Below are positions 1-4,949 of a stretch of 5,603 nucleotides of DNA, piece by piece. How positions within the stretch are numbered: the stretch's first letter is position 1; every line of letters starts with the position of its first letter. Where the stretch lies: contig JAFAVL010000818.1 in assembly GCA_019242465.1 (NCBI GenBank), forward strand, positions 1 to 5,603, in the 5' to 3' direction. Source of the DNA: Chroococcidiopsidaceae cyanobacterium CP_BM_RX_35. Its GTDB lineage: Bacteria; Cyanobacteriota; Cyanobacteriia; Cyanobacteriales; Chroococcidiopsidaceae. The notes under the pieces are model-generated. The model ran no database searches. It was given only the letters and a program-made list of their open reading frames with translations, and was not told the origin of the DNA. The position numbers were made by a program, and so were the translations under genes.

Positions 1-1
1 A

Positions 2-628
2 GTAAATACTGGGCATATGGGATTTTTGACGGAAACTTACCTGAATCAGCTGCCCCAAGCCATAGAGATGCTAATGGCGGGACAGTATGAAATTGAAGAG
101 CGATTGATGCTAAACGTGAAGGTATGGCGGGGAGGTTCGATTCGTTGGGAAGCGCTCTGTCTTAATGAAATGGTGCTACACCGGGAACCGTTAACGAGCA
201 TGTGCCATTTTGAGATCGTTGTAGGGAAACATGCACCAGTGGATATTGCTGCTGATGGTTTGATTGTCTCAACGCCAACCGGCTCGACAGCATACTCTTT
301 GAGTGCTGGTGGTGCAGTCATTACGCCTGGAGTCCCCGTGCTACAGCTAGTGCCTATCTGCCCGCATTCTCTCGCTTCTCGCGCGTTAGTGTTTTCTGAC
401 AATGATATGGTGAAGATTTTTCCCGCTAATCCCAATCGGTTGGTGATGGTAGTGGATGGGAATGGAGGGTGCTATGTCTTTCCAGAGGATCGGGTGGAGA
501 TAGAGAAGTCGTCTTACTCTGCTCGGTTTATCCGCTTGCAACCCCCGGAGTTTTTCCGAATTTTGCGGGAAAAATTGGGCTGGGGTCTGCCCCACATTGC
601 TAAACCCACCTCGGTTGAATTACCATAG
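2..628 (+). CDS. nadK: NAD kinase, C-terminal part (5' end outside window)
   Basis: ATP-dependent NAD kinase, a cytosolic enzyme that phosphorylates NAD to NADP. The reading frame is open from base 2 and enters with [11 protein letters not shown], the NTG-H-x-GFL motif that lies well inside NAD kinases, so the ATG at 17 is internal and the gene starts upstream. Cyanobacterial NAD kinases are about 305 residues; 208 are present, and the GGDG motif must lie before the window. Visible family motifs are LNE followed by M-V-L-H-R (161-184), the [15 protein letters not shown] nucleotide-binding signature (269-313), and VVDGN (449-463), where many relatives have VDGQ. The stop is TAG at 626-628. Cyanobacteria commonly carry two NAD kinase paralogues, and I cannot tell which one this is beyond its linkage to nblR. 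The family call is secure; the symbol follows the usual name. Confidence 0.95.
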   Translation, partial: VNTGHMGFLTETYLNQLPQAIEMLMAGQYEIEERLMLNVKVWRGGSIRWEALCLNEMVLHREPLTSMCHFEIVVGKHAPVDIAADGLIVSTPTGSTAYSLSAGGAVITPGVPVLQLVPICPHSLASRALVFSDNDMVKIFPANPNRLVMVVDGNGGCYVFPEDRVEIEKSSYSARFIRLQPPEFFRILREKLGWGLPHIAKPTSVELP

Positions 629-680
629 GCAGAAATTTTTGTGATAGGATGTTGAGTATTAATGCTTAAAAAACTTCTGC
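629..680. repeat. Long AT-rich inverted repeat between nadK and nblR
   Basis: The arms are GCAGAAATTTTT (629-640) and AAAAACTTCTGC (669-680), complementary except for one A-C mismatch. They are separated by 28 bases whose centre, AGTATTAATGCT (655-666), is itself nearly palindromic. The left arm starts directly after the nadK stop codon and the right arm ends 30 bases before the nblR ATG. It could act as a weak terminator for nadK, as a structured nblR leader or as an operator. It lacks a GC-rich stem with a T-run, so it is not a standard intrinsic terminator. The repeat is visible; its function is inference. Confidence 0.5.
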
Positions 681-710
681 GATCTAGCACTAGCTCTTAT
701 CACTAAAGCA

Positions 711-1457
711 ATGTCTAAGTTAAAACAGACTGGAGTCCCTCAAAATCTGTACGAGCAGCCTATGAGTATGGTTGGGCTTGACTCTAATCCGTGTGTATTG
801 TTAGTTGAAACTGATGAGAACTTGGCTCGCCAAGTCAATACTGATTTGAAAGAATTGGGCTATGAACTAGTAGTTGCCCACGATACAACTAGTGGTTTGC
901 ACCAAGTTCGGGTGCGCCAGCCAGCTTTGATTGTCGTTGACCGGATGCTAGCGGGAGAATCGGGCTTAGGATTGTGCAGTCATTTGAGAAGCGCTGGTGC
1001 GCGGGTACCAGTGGTAGTATTAATGGCGCGTGATACGGTTGATGATCGAGCGGCTTGCCTGGAAGCTGGAGCAGATGATTATTTCCTCAAGCCCTACCGA
1101 TCAGATGATTTTTTGCAGCTATTACGTCTCTACTTACAGCCAGATAATAGTGGAACAGATCAGCTACGGTTTGGCGATCTTGTTTTAGACCTGACCACTC
1201 GTAGAGCATTGCGCCATGGACGGGCAATTGACTTGACGATGAAGGAATTTGAACTTCTAAAGTACTTAATGGAGCATCCCCGTGAAGTTTTAACCCGCGA
1301 ACAAATTCTGGAAAATGTTTGGGGTTATGACTTTCTGGGTGAGTCTAATGTGATTGAAGTGTACATTAGATATCTACGCCTTAAGATTGAAGATGAAACT
1401 CAAAAGCGCTTGATTCAAACGGTTCGGGGCGTTGGTTACGTATTAAGGGAAACTTAG
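711..1457 (+). CDS. nblR: NblR-type OmpR-family response regulator
   Basis: A DNA-binding response regulator. In Synechococcus elongatus, NblR is needed for nblA induction and phycobilisome breakdown during nutrient or high-light stress. The protein has 248 residues: a receiver domain at about 28-140, a short linker, and an OmpR/PhoB winged-helix domain at about 150-246 (FGDLVLDLTTRRA, LTMKEFELLKYLMEHP, VWGYDF, RGVGYVLRE). The receiver keeps the phospho-acceptor Asp (D77 in VVDRML) and the KPY lysine (K127). The acidic pair is E33-T34 instead of two acids, and the conserved Thr/Ser is M105 (LMARD). Such a degenerate pocket fits NblR, for which phosphorylation-independent action has been proposed. 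No good Shine-Dalgarno precedes the ATG at 711; in-frame ATGs at 762 and 768 lie just before the receiver and are real alternatives. The NblR assignment rests on overall recalled similarity. Confidence 0.9.
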   Translation: MSKLKQTGVPQNLYEQPMSMVGLDSNPCVLLVETDENLARQVNTDLKELGYELVVAHDTTSGLHQVRVRQPALIVVDRMLAGESGLGLCSHLRSAGARVPVVVLMARDTVDDRAACLEAGADDYFLKPYRSDDFLQLLRLYLQPDNSGTDQLRFGDLVLDLTTRRALRHGRAIDLTMKEFELLKYLMEHPREVLTREQILENVWGYDFLGESNVIEVYIRYLRLKIEDETQKRLIQTVRGVGYVLRET

Positions 1458-1465
1458 AAGATTTG

Positions 1466-1490
1466 GGGTTGAAGCCTGACTGTTTAACCC
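1466..1490. repeat. Short hairpin between nblR and the DUF192 gene
   Basis: The arms GGGTTGAA (1466-1473) and TTTAACCC (1483-1490) pair over 8 positions with one G-T wobble around a 9-base loop. It starts 8 bases after the nblR stop. No T-run follows, so it may be a weak terminator or an mRNA-stabilising stem rather than a full intrinsic terminator. Confidence 0.35.
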
Positions 1491-1532
1491 GCTCTAACAT
1501 TTGCCAGTATTGAGATTAGGAGTAAACGGAAG

Positions 1533-2054
1533 GTGCTTGGCTGGTCAAGTTTTCTGAGAACGGTGTTCGGTGTTTGGTTATTAAGTTTTACTGCCGTTAT
1601 GCCAACGTTACCTTCAGCAGCTTCTAGCCCTCAGATTGAAGCTGTGAACCCAGGTCAAACGCTGCCTATTTCTGCCCGAGCTACTATTGCTGGTCACAGG
1701 ATTGGATTAGAAGTGGCGCAAACACCTCAACAGCAAGCCACAGGGTTAATGTACAGAACTAGCCTGGCAGATGACCGAGGCATGTTGTTTCCGTTTAATC
1801 CACCTCAATCAGTCAATTTCTGGATGGAGAATACGCTGATCCCGCTTGACATGATATTTCTCCAGCAGGGCGTCGTGAAAGCGATCGCTCCTCAAGTGCC
1901 TCCCTGCAAAAGTTATCCTTGTCCAACCTATGGACCGAAAACACTTGTCGATCAGGTGATCGAGCTGCGAGGTGGTCGAGCTGCCCAACTAGGTTTAAAG
2001 GTCGGCGATCGGGTGAAAATTGACTTTCTAGATTCCACCAACTCGCAGCCGTAG
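1533..2054 (+). CDS. Exported DUF192 (COG1430) protein
   Basis: A small protein of the DUF192 family; biochemical function is not established for this group. It has 173 residues. The N-terminus looks like a Sec signal peptide: Arg at residue 9, a hydrophobic core at about 11-22, and a small-residue cleavage site near S28-A29-A30. The DUF192 domain spans about 50-166, with TGLMYRTSLADDRGMLFPF (70-88), FWMENTLIPLDMIFL (96-110), a C-x4-C pair (C125, C130) before TYGP, and a C-terminal GLKVGDRVKI. The start is GTG at 1533, with AGGAG at 1518-1522 ten bases upstream; an in-frame downstream start would remove the signal peptide. It lies 75 bases after nblR on the same strand and could be cotranscribed. 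The mature protein is probably periplasmic. The family call is firm; any role is unknown. Confidence 0.88.
   Translation: MLGWSSFLRTVFGVWLLSFTAVMPTLPSAASSPQIEAVNPGQTLPISARATIAGHRIGLEVAQTPQQQATGLMYRTSLADDRGMLFPFNPPQSVNFWMENTLIPLDMIFLQQGVVKAIAPQVPPCKSYPCPTYGPKTLVDQVIELRGGRAAQLGLKVGDRVKIDFLDSTNSQP
1881..1888. repeat. HIP1 octamer GCGATCGC
   Basis: An exact GCGATCGC palindrome inside the DUF192 gene. Highly iterated palindrome 1 is over-represented in many cyanobacterial genomes, so this supports the taxonomic reading. No local function is implied. Confidence 0.8.
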
Positions 2055-2074
2055 CTCTCTACTACTCTCTACTT
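2055..2074 (+). repeat. Tandem 10-mer, two copies
   Basis: CTCTCTACTA is followed directly by CTCTCTACTT, a two-copy tandem repeat with one mismatch, starting right after the DUF192 stop codon. It is short, pyrimidine-rich, and may be simple slippage. Confidence 0.6.
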
Positions 2075-2086
2075 AGGTAGATACAG

Positions 2087-2108
2087 GAAGGGGAAAAGGT
2101 CCTCCTTC
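2087..2108 (+). terminator. Possible weak terminator hairpin after the DUF192 gene
   Basis: GAAGGGG (2087-2093) can pair with CTCCTTC (2102-2108), with one G-T wobble and an 8-base loop. It is followed by a T-rich but interrupted stretch (2117-2124). It is positioned correctly to end the DUF192 transcript, but the stem is short and there is no clean T-run. Confidence 0.3.
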
Positions 2109-2290
2109 GTGTAGGTCTTTCTAGTTGCCGTTCCAAGATACAAAAATATCTATTAAATTTTATAAAAGCAGGGCTATTCAGGGTTTTTGCTCGAACAGTT
2201 GAGTTAAGATTTTAATCCCTGCGTATTTAGTGCAAGCGTAGCACCATAGAGAACGCACTTCAACTGGACTGCTCTCTAGCTAGAAAAAAC

Positions 2291-2319
2291 TTGCAAAAGC
2301 GATAGGGACACAAAATAAA
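2291..2319 (+). promoter_or_regulatory. Weak sigma-70-type promoter candidate for the DUF2949 gene
   Basis: TTGCAA (2291-2296, four of six matches to TTGACA) and AATAAA (2314-2319, four of six matches to TATAAT) are 17 bases apart. Transcription from here would start near 2326, leaving a leader of about 70 bases that includes the small ORF at 2354. An alternative pair further upstream, TTGCTC (2187-2192) and TTTAAT (2211-2216), has 18-base spacing. Neither is strong. Confidence 0.25.
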
Positions 2320-2353
2320 TTGGCTACTAGTTACTTTAGGGTAGAGGGTCGAT

Positions 2354-2389
2354 ATGACGAAATCAGGTTCAATCAAGGAAAGGAGGTGA
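2354..2389 (+). CDS. Possible 11-codon leader ORF ahead of the DUF2949 gene
   Basis: ATG at 2354 opens an 11-residue peptide, MTKSGSIKERR, that stops with TGA at 2387-2389. A weak Shine-Dalgarno, GAGGG (2344-2348), lies five bases before it. The last two sense codons are AGG-AGG, and together with the stop they form the Shine-Dalgarno of the next gene, whose ATG is 7 bases after the TGA. If translated, a ribosome terminating here would cover or release that site, which suggests translational coupling or an attenuator. The geometry is visible; translation is inference, and an ORF this short can arise by chance. Confidence 0.3.
   Translation: MTKSGSIKERR
2379..2389 (+). promoter_or_regulatory. 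Near-perfect Shine-Dalgarno of the DUF2949 gene
   Basis: AAAGGAGGTGA is complementary over 11 positions to the bacterial 16S rRNA 3' end (TCACCTCCTTT). It is 7 bases from the ATG at 2397. It is far stronger than the sites before the other genes in this window and fixes the start codon of the small protein. Confidence 0.85.
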
Positions 2390-2396
2390 AGAACAA

Positions 2397-2588
2397 ATGG
2401 CACCAGCGACCTATTCTCGCTTCATTAATTTTTTGCAGAAAGATTTAGCGATTTCTGCGGATTCTATCGGTGTTGCTTTGCGGCACCGCGAACAAGATCC
2501 AGGACCGTTGCCCATGATTCTTTGGCAGTACGGTCTGATTACACTGGAACAGTTAGCTCGAATTTATGATTGGCTCGAGACTGCCTAG
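2397..2588 (+). CDS. DUF2949-type small cyanobacterial protein
   Basis: A 63-residue soluble protein that I recognise as the DUF2949 type, found in cyanobacteria and of unknown function. There is no signal peptide or membrane segment, and it is probably all helical. The N-terminal part (about 6-20, YSRFINFLQKDLAIS) is followed by VALRHREQDPGPLPMILWQY and a C-terminal GLITLEQLARIYDWLE. The segment LPMILWQYGLITLEQL (38-53) resembles the repeat of MshEN/GspE N-terminal domains (LGxxLxxxGxI...L), though the Arg and Gly of the RLG motif are absent. The start at 2397 is fixed by an almost perfect Shine-Dalgarno, implying high translation. It appears monocistronic, with a long leader before it and a strong hairpin after it. 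Coding status is well supported; function is unknown. Confidence 0.85.
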   Translation: MAPATYSRFINFLQKDLAISADSIGVALRHREQDPGPLPMILWQYGLITLEQLARIYDWLETA

Positions 2589-2702
2589 AAATCAATAACT
2601 CACGTCAGGAGAAATTTTGGGATGCCAGGACGACTTATTCGGGCAAGGCTGAAACCAAAGGAAATTCCACTGCTCTTGTTGAGTTTTATTCCATCTAAAC
2701 AA

Positions 2703-2735
2703 AGAGAGCGGGTTGATGATTCAACCCGCTCTTTT
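2703..2735. terminator. Strong, probably bidirectional intrinsic terminator
   Basis: A perfect 12-bp stem, AGAGCGGGTTGA (2705-2716) and TCAACCCGCTCT (2721-2732), with loop TGAT, extends by a wobble and an A-T pair to 2703-2734. On the + strand it is followed by a T-rich tail (2732-2741), which would end the DUF2949 transcript. On the - strand the tail reads CTCTTTGTTT, which would end the aminotransferase transcript, whose stop codon is at 2740-2742. It sits between convergent genes, as expected for a shared terminator. Confidence 0.88.
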
Positions 2736-2739
2736 AATT

Positions 2740-3894
2740 TTAGGACTCGGTGAACACACGAGCCGCCGCTGCTACACCAGTTCCAGGGGTAAATCCCTCG
2801 TAGCCCAGTTCTTGTAGAGCAACTTCAAGAGATGCTAAACAACTGAGGATGTCGCGATCACTAACGAATCCTAAATGACCAATTCGAAAGATTTTACCTT
2901 TAAGGTGGTCTTGTCCTCCAGCCAATGCAATGTCAAAGCGCTTTTGCATAAGCGTGCGAATTTGGTCGGCTTTAACCCGCTCTGGAGCGACAGCAGTGAT
3001 AGCCGGGCTGGCAGCGCTATCAGCTGTCAGTAGTGGTAGGTTCAACCCCTTAACACCAGCGCGAGTCGCACTCATGAGTCGATGGTGCCGAGCGAAAAGA
3101 GATTCTAAGCCTTCTTGACGCATCATCCGCAAGGTGGTGGCAAGAGCCACAATTAAGTTGACTGGCGGGGTAAAGGGAGTCGTGTTTTTCGCGCTAGCTT
3201 TACGATACTGACCCAAATCTAGATAGAAGCGAGGCAATTTGGCAGTTTTGTATGCTTCCCAAGCTTTAGAACCAACGGCAACAAAACCTAGTCCTGGGGG
3301 AATCATATACGCTTTTTGTGAACCAGACGCAACCACATCCAAACCCCAAGCATCAATGGGTAGATTGACTGCTCCCAGGCTCGTCACAGCATCGACTATA
3401 ATTAGCGCTTCCCCGTGGGCTTTGACATGATGGTTAATAGTTTCCAGGTCGTTGAGGACCCCAGTAGAAGTTTCACTGTGGGTAATGACAACAGCTTTAA
3501 TTTGCTTTTCCGTATCAGCTTCGAGTTTTTCCGCAAACTTCTGAGGGTCCAGGGGTTGACCCCACTCGGCTGTAATTCTTTCTACCTGGAGGCTGTAGGC
3601 TTCGCCGACTTCTGCCCAGCGTTCACCAAACTTGCCATTACTTCCAACTAGAATGCGATCACCGGGGCTGAGGAAATTAATTATTCCTGCTTCTACAGCG
3701 CCAGTACCACTGGTCGTCAGCATGAGTACATCACTTTCAGTTTGATGCAACCATTTTTGGTTTTGAGTCACCTCCGCCATTAACTGCTCAAATTCACTTG
3801 TGCGGTGACCAATTGGGTGCTTGGCTAAGGCAAGCAACGCCGCCTCCGGCACTGGCGTTGGGCCGGGAATCATCAGCATTAATTTATCGTCCAT
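2740..3894 (-). CDS. Class V PLP aminotransferase (alanine/serine-glyoxylate type)
   Basis: A pyridoxal-phosphate enzyme of the class V family that includes alanine-glyoxylate and serine-glyoxylate aminotransferases; cyanobacterial members are often mislabelled as soluble hydrogenase 42 kDa subunit. The likely role is amino transfer to glyoxylate, yielding glycine, in cytosolic photorespiration. The 384 residues match the family length. Visible features are the N-terminal IPGPTPVP (9-16) and HRTSEFE (30-36), the phosphate-binding TSGTGAVE (61-68), HSETSTGV (139-146), the cofactor Asp in VDAVTS (D168), the Schiff-base lysine in SGSQKAY (K194), and the probable carboxylate-binding Arg in FRIGHLG (R337). 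The ATG at 3894 has AGGAT at 3901-3905 on the complementary strand, 6 bases upstream. The gene is convergent with the DUF2949 gene and divergent from the amidohydrolase. The amino donor cannot be read from sequence. Confidence 0.9.
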   Translation of the reverse strand: MDDKLMLMIPGPTPVPEAALLALAKHPIGHRTSEFEQLMAEVTQNQKWLHQTESDVLMLTTSGTGAVEAGIINFLSPGDRILVGSNGKFGERWAEVGEAYSLQVERITAEWGQPLDPQKFAEKLEADTEKQIKAVVITHSETSTGVLNDLETINHHVKAHGEALIIVDAVTSLGAVNLPIDAWGLDVVASGSQKAYMIPPGLGFVAVGSKAWEAYKTAKLPRFYLDLGQYRKASAKNTTPFTPPVNLIVALATTLRMMRQEGLESLFARHHRLMSATRAGVKGLNLPLLTADSAASPAITAVAPERVKADQIRTLMQKRFDIALAGGQDHLKGKIFRIGHLGFVSDRDILSCLASLEVALQELGYEGFTPGTGVAAAARVFTES

Positions 3895-4110
3895 TGAGCT
3901 ATCCTGCTGTCAAAGGGATATGAATATTAGGAGTCTATCTAGAATTTGTGCGAACTCCTAACCATAGTAGCTAATGCCGATTCCCGCTTACGAGATTATG
4001 GAGCTGCTACCTCAACTTCATAAGACAGCAGATGAATGAGACAATTGCTACTTTTTTGCAGTTGGGGTGCAGGAGAAACTACCAAGAAGAAGTTTTAAGT
4101 CAATCAGGAA
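3895..4110. other. 216-base divergent intergenic region
   Basis: It must hold the promoter of the aminotransferase (-) and probably that of the amidohydrolase operon (+). It contains an 8-bp inverted repeat (3927-3961). I find no convincing -35/-10 pair on either strand. The TTGACA on the - strand (3909-3914) is only 14 bases from the aminotransferase ATG, too close to be its -35. A 21-codon ORF (3974-4039) has no ribosome binding site and is not called. Confidence 0.55.
3927..3961. promoter_or_regulatory. Inverted repeat in the divergent promoter region, possible operator
   Basis: TTAGGAGT (3927-3934) and ACTCCTAA (3954-3961) are perfect inverted copies separated by 19 bases. They lie 33 to 67 bases upstream of the aminotransferase start, where an operator could act. 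A half-site spacing of 27 bases centre to centre is more than two helix turns, so this could equally be an RNA stem or chance. Confidence 0.3.
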
Positions 4111-4893
4111 ATGACTCTAGCTAGCTGGATATTGATCGAAGGACACGGACCTGTAGTAGCTGTAGCACTTCATGATGGTCATGCTGTTCGCCGAGAGGTA
4201 GCGTCACTTTTCGCTCTTGACGAAGCTGAGCGCAGGCGCGAAGAAGATCCGTTTACTGCCAACTGGACAACACTAGGAGACACAAGGATTGTAGTTCAGC
4301 GATCGCGGTTTGAGTTCGACCTGAATCGTCCTAGAGAAAAAGCGGTCTACCTCAAGCCAGAAGACGCTTGGGGATTGACTGTTTGGCAGACGCAACCGTC
4401 TCCAGAAATTATGGCAGGCTCCTTGGCTGAGTATGATGCTTTCTATGCCGCAGTCAAGCGAGTCCTCACAGACTTAGAGCGCCGCTTCGGTTGCTTCGTC
4501 ATCTATGACCTACATACCTACAATCACCGTCGGCTCGGACTACAAGCCCTACCTGCTGATCCCATGTACAACCCAGAAATCAACCTTGGCACTGGCACAA
4601 TGGACAGAAGCCGTTGGGCACCAGTAGTGGAGAGCTTTCTCACTGACCTGCGTGGCTTTGACTTTCTGGGGCGGCAGTTGGATGTGCGGGAAAATATTAA
4701 GTTCCAGGGTGGATACTTCCAGTACTGGGTGCATCAAACCTTTCCGCGTTCAGCCTGCGTGTTGTCTGTCGAGGTGAAAAAGTTTTTTATGAATGAGTGG
4801 TCAAATGAACTGGACGTTGCCCAGGTAGACGCCATCCGCTCTGGCCTAGAATCTACAGTACCTGGAGTATTAAATACTCTAAAGCAGGTGTAA
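4111..4893 (+). CDS. N-formylglutamate amidohydrolase-like protein
   Basis: A member of the N-formylglutamate amidohydrolase superfamily, zinc-dependent enzymes that cleave N-acyl amide bonds; probably cytosolic, since no signal peptide is seen. It has 260 residues, close to the family length. Motifs are LHDGHAVRREV (20-30) where classical enzymes have PHSG, RSRFEFDLNRP (64-74, the DLNR signature), IYDLHTYNHRR (131-141, candidate metal and active-site His and Asp), and a C-terminal VLSVEVKKFFMNE. The start is ATG at 4111. An in-frame TAA at 4096-4098 excludes an earlier start, but the only Shine-Dalgarno-like sequence, AGGA at 4106-4109, is just one base from it. The gene lies 56 bases before a GCS2-type ligase, so an operon is likely. 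The HDGH variant suggests a divergent subgroup acting on an amide or peptide product rather than in histidine breakdown; the substrate is unknown. Confidence 0.82.
   Translation: MTLASWILIEGHGPVVAVALHDGHAVRREVASLFALDEAERRREEDPFTANWTTLGDTRIVVQRSRFEFDLNRPREKAVYLKPEDAWGLTVWQTQPSPEIMAGSLAEYDAFYAAVKRVLTDLERRFGCFVIYDLHTYNHRRLGLQALPADPMYNPEINLGTGTMDRSRWAPVVESFLTDLRGFDFLGRQLDVRENIKFQGGYFQYWVHQTFPRSACVLSVEVKKFFMNEWSNELDVAQVDAIRSGLESTVPGVLNTLKQV
4299..4306. repeat. HIP1 octamer GCGATCGC
   Basis: A second exact HIP1 palindrome, inside the amidohydrolase gene. Its presence suggests this gene shares the host sequence signature and is not a very recent arrival from outside cyanobacteria. Confidence 0.8.
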
Positions 4894-4949
4894 GTCTGTA
4901 CCTTAAGGAACTTTTGTCAATACATTCGGTGAGTTAGCCTGAACCCAAA

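Larger units (their letters stand above)
2055..2396. other. 342-base intergenic region upstream of the DUF2949 gene
   Basis: No conserved protein-coding gene is visible here. From left to right it holds a tandem 10-mer (2055-2074), a weak hairpin (2087-2108), an AT-rich tract (about 2138-2168), a 10-bp palindrome TCTAGCTAGA (2275-2284), a weak promoter candidate (2291-2319), a possible leader ORF (2354-2389) and a very strong ribosome binding site. The length leaves room for a small RNA or a long 5' untranslated region, but I recognise no known RNA family. Confidence 0.6.

Noticed and set aside
46..595. Two minus-strand ORFs (46-435 and 386-595) opposite the NAD kinase
   Set aside because: They are antisense to a clearly conserved gene, overlap each other and show no recognisable domain.
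2622..2753. 43-codon plus-strand ORF with AGGAG ten bases upstream
   Set aside because: It reads straight through the strong terminator hairpin and into the 3' end of the convergent aminotransferase gene, and its product is a low-complexity, Arg-rich peptide with no recognised family.
2930..3651. Three plus-strand ORFs (2930-3118, 3239-3430, 3415-3651) opposite the aminotransferase
   Set aside because: They are shadows of a full-length conserved class V aminotransferase; their translations resemble no family.
3909..3914. Perfect TTGACA on the minus strand
   Set aside because: It is only 14 bases upstream of the aminotransferase ATG, leaving no room for a -10 box and transcript start.
3974..4039. 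21-codon ORF upstream of the amidohydrolase, followed by a 20-codon ORF at 4036-4098 overlapping by ATGA
   Set aside because: The first has no Shine-Dalgarno and both are short enough to arise by chance. The overlap is suggestive but not enough without conservation data.
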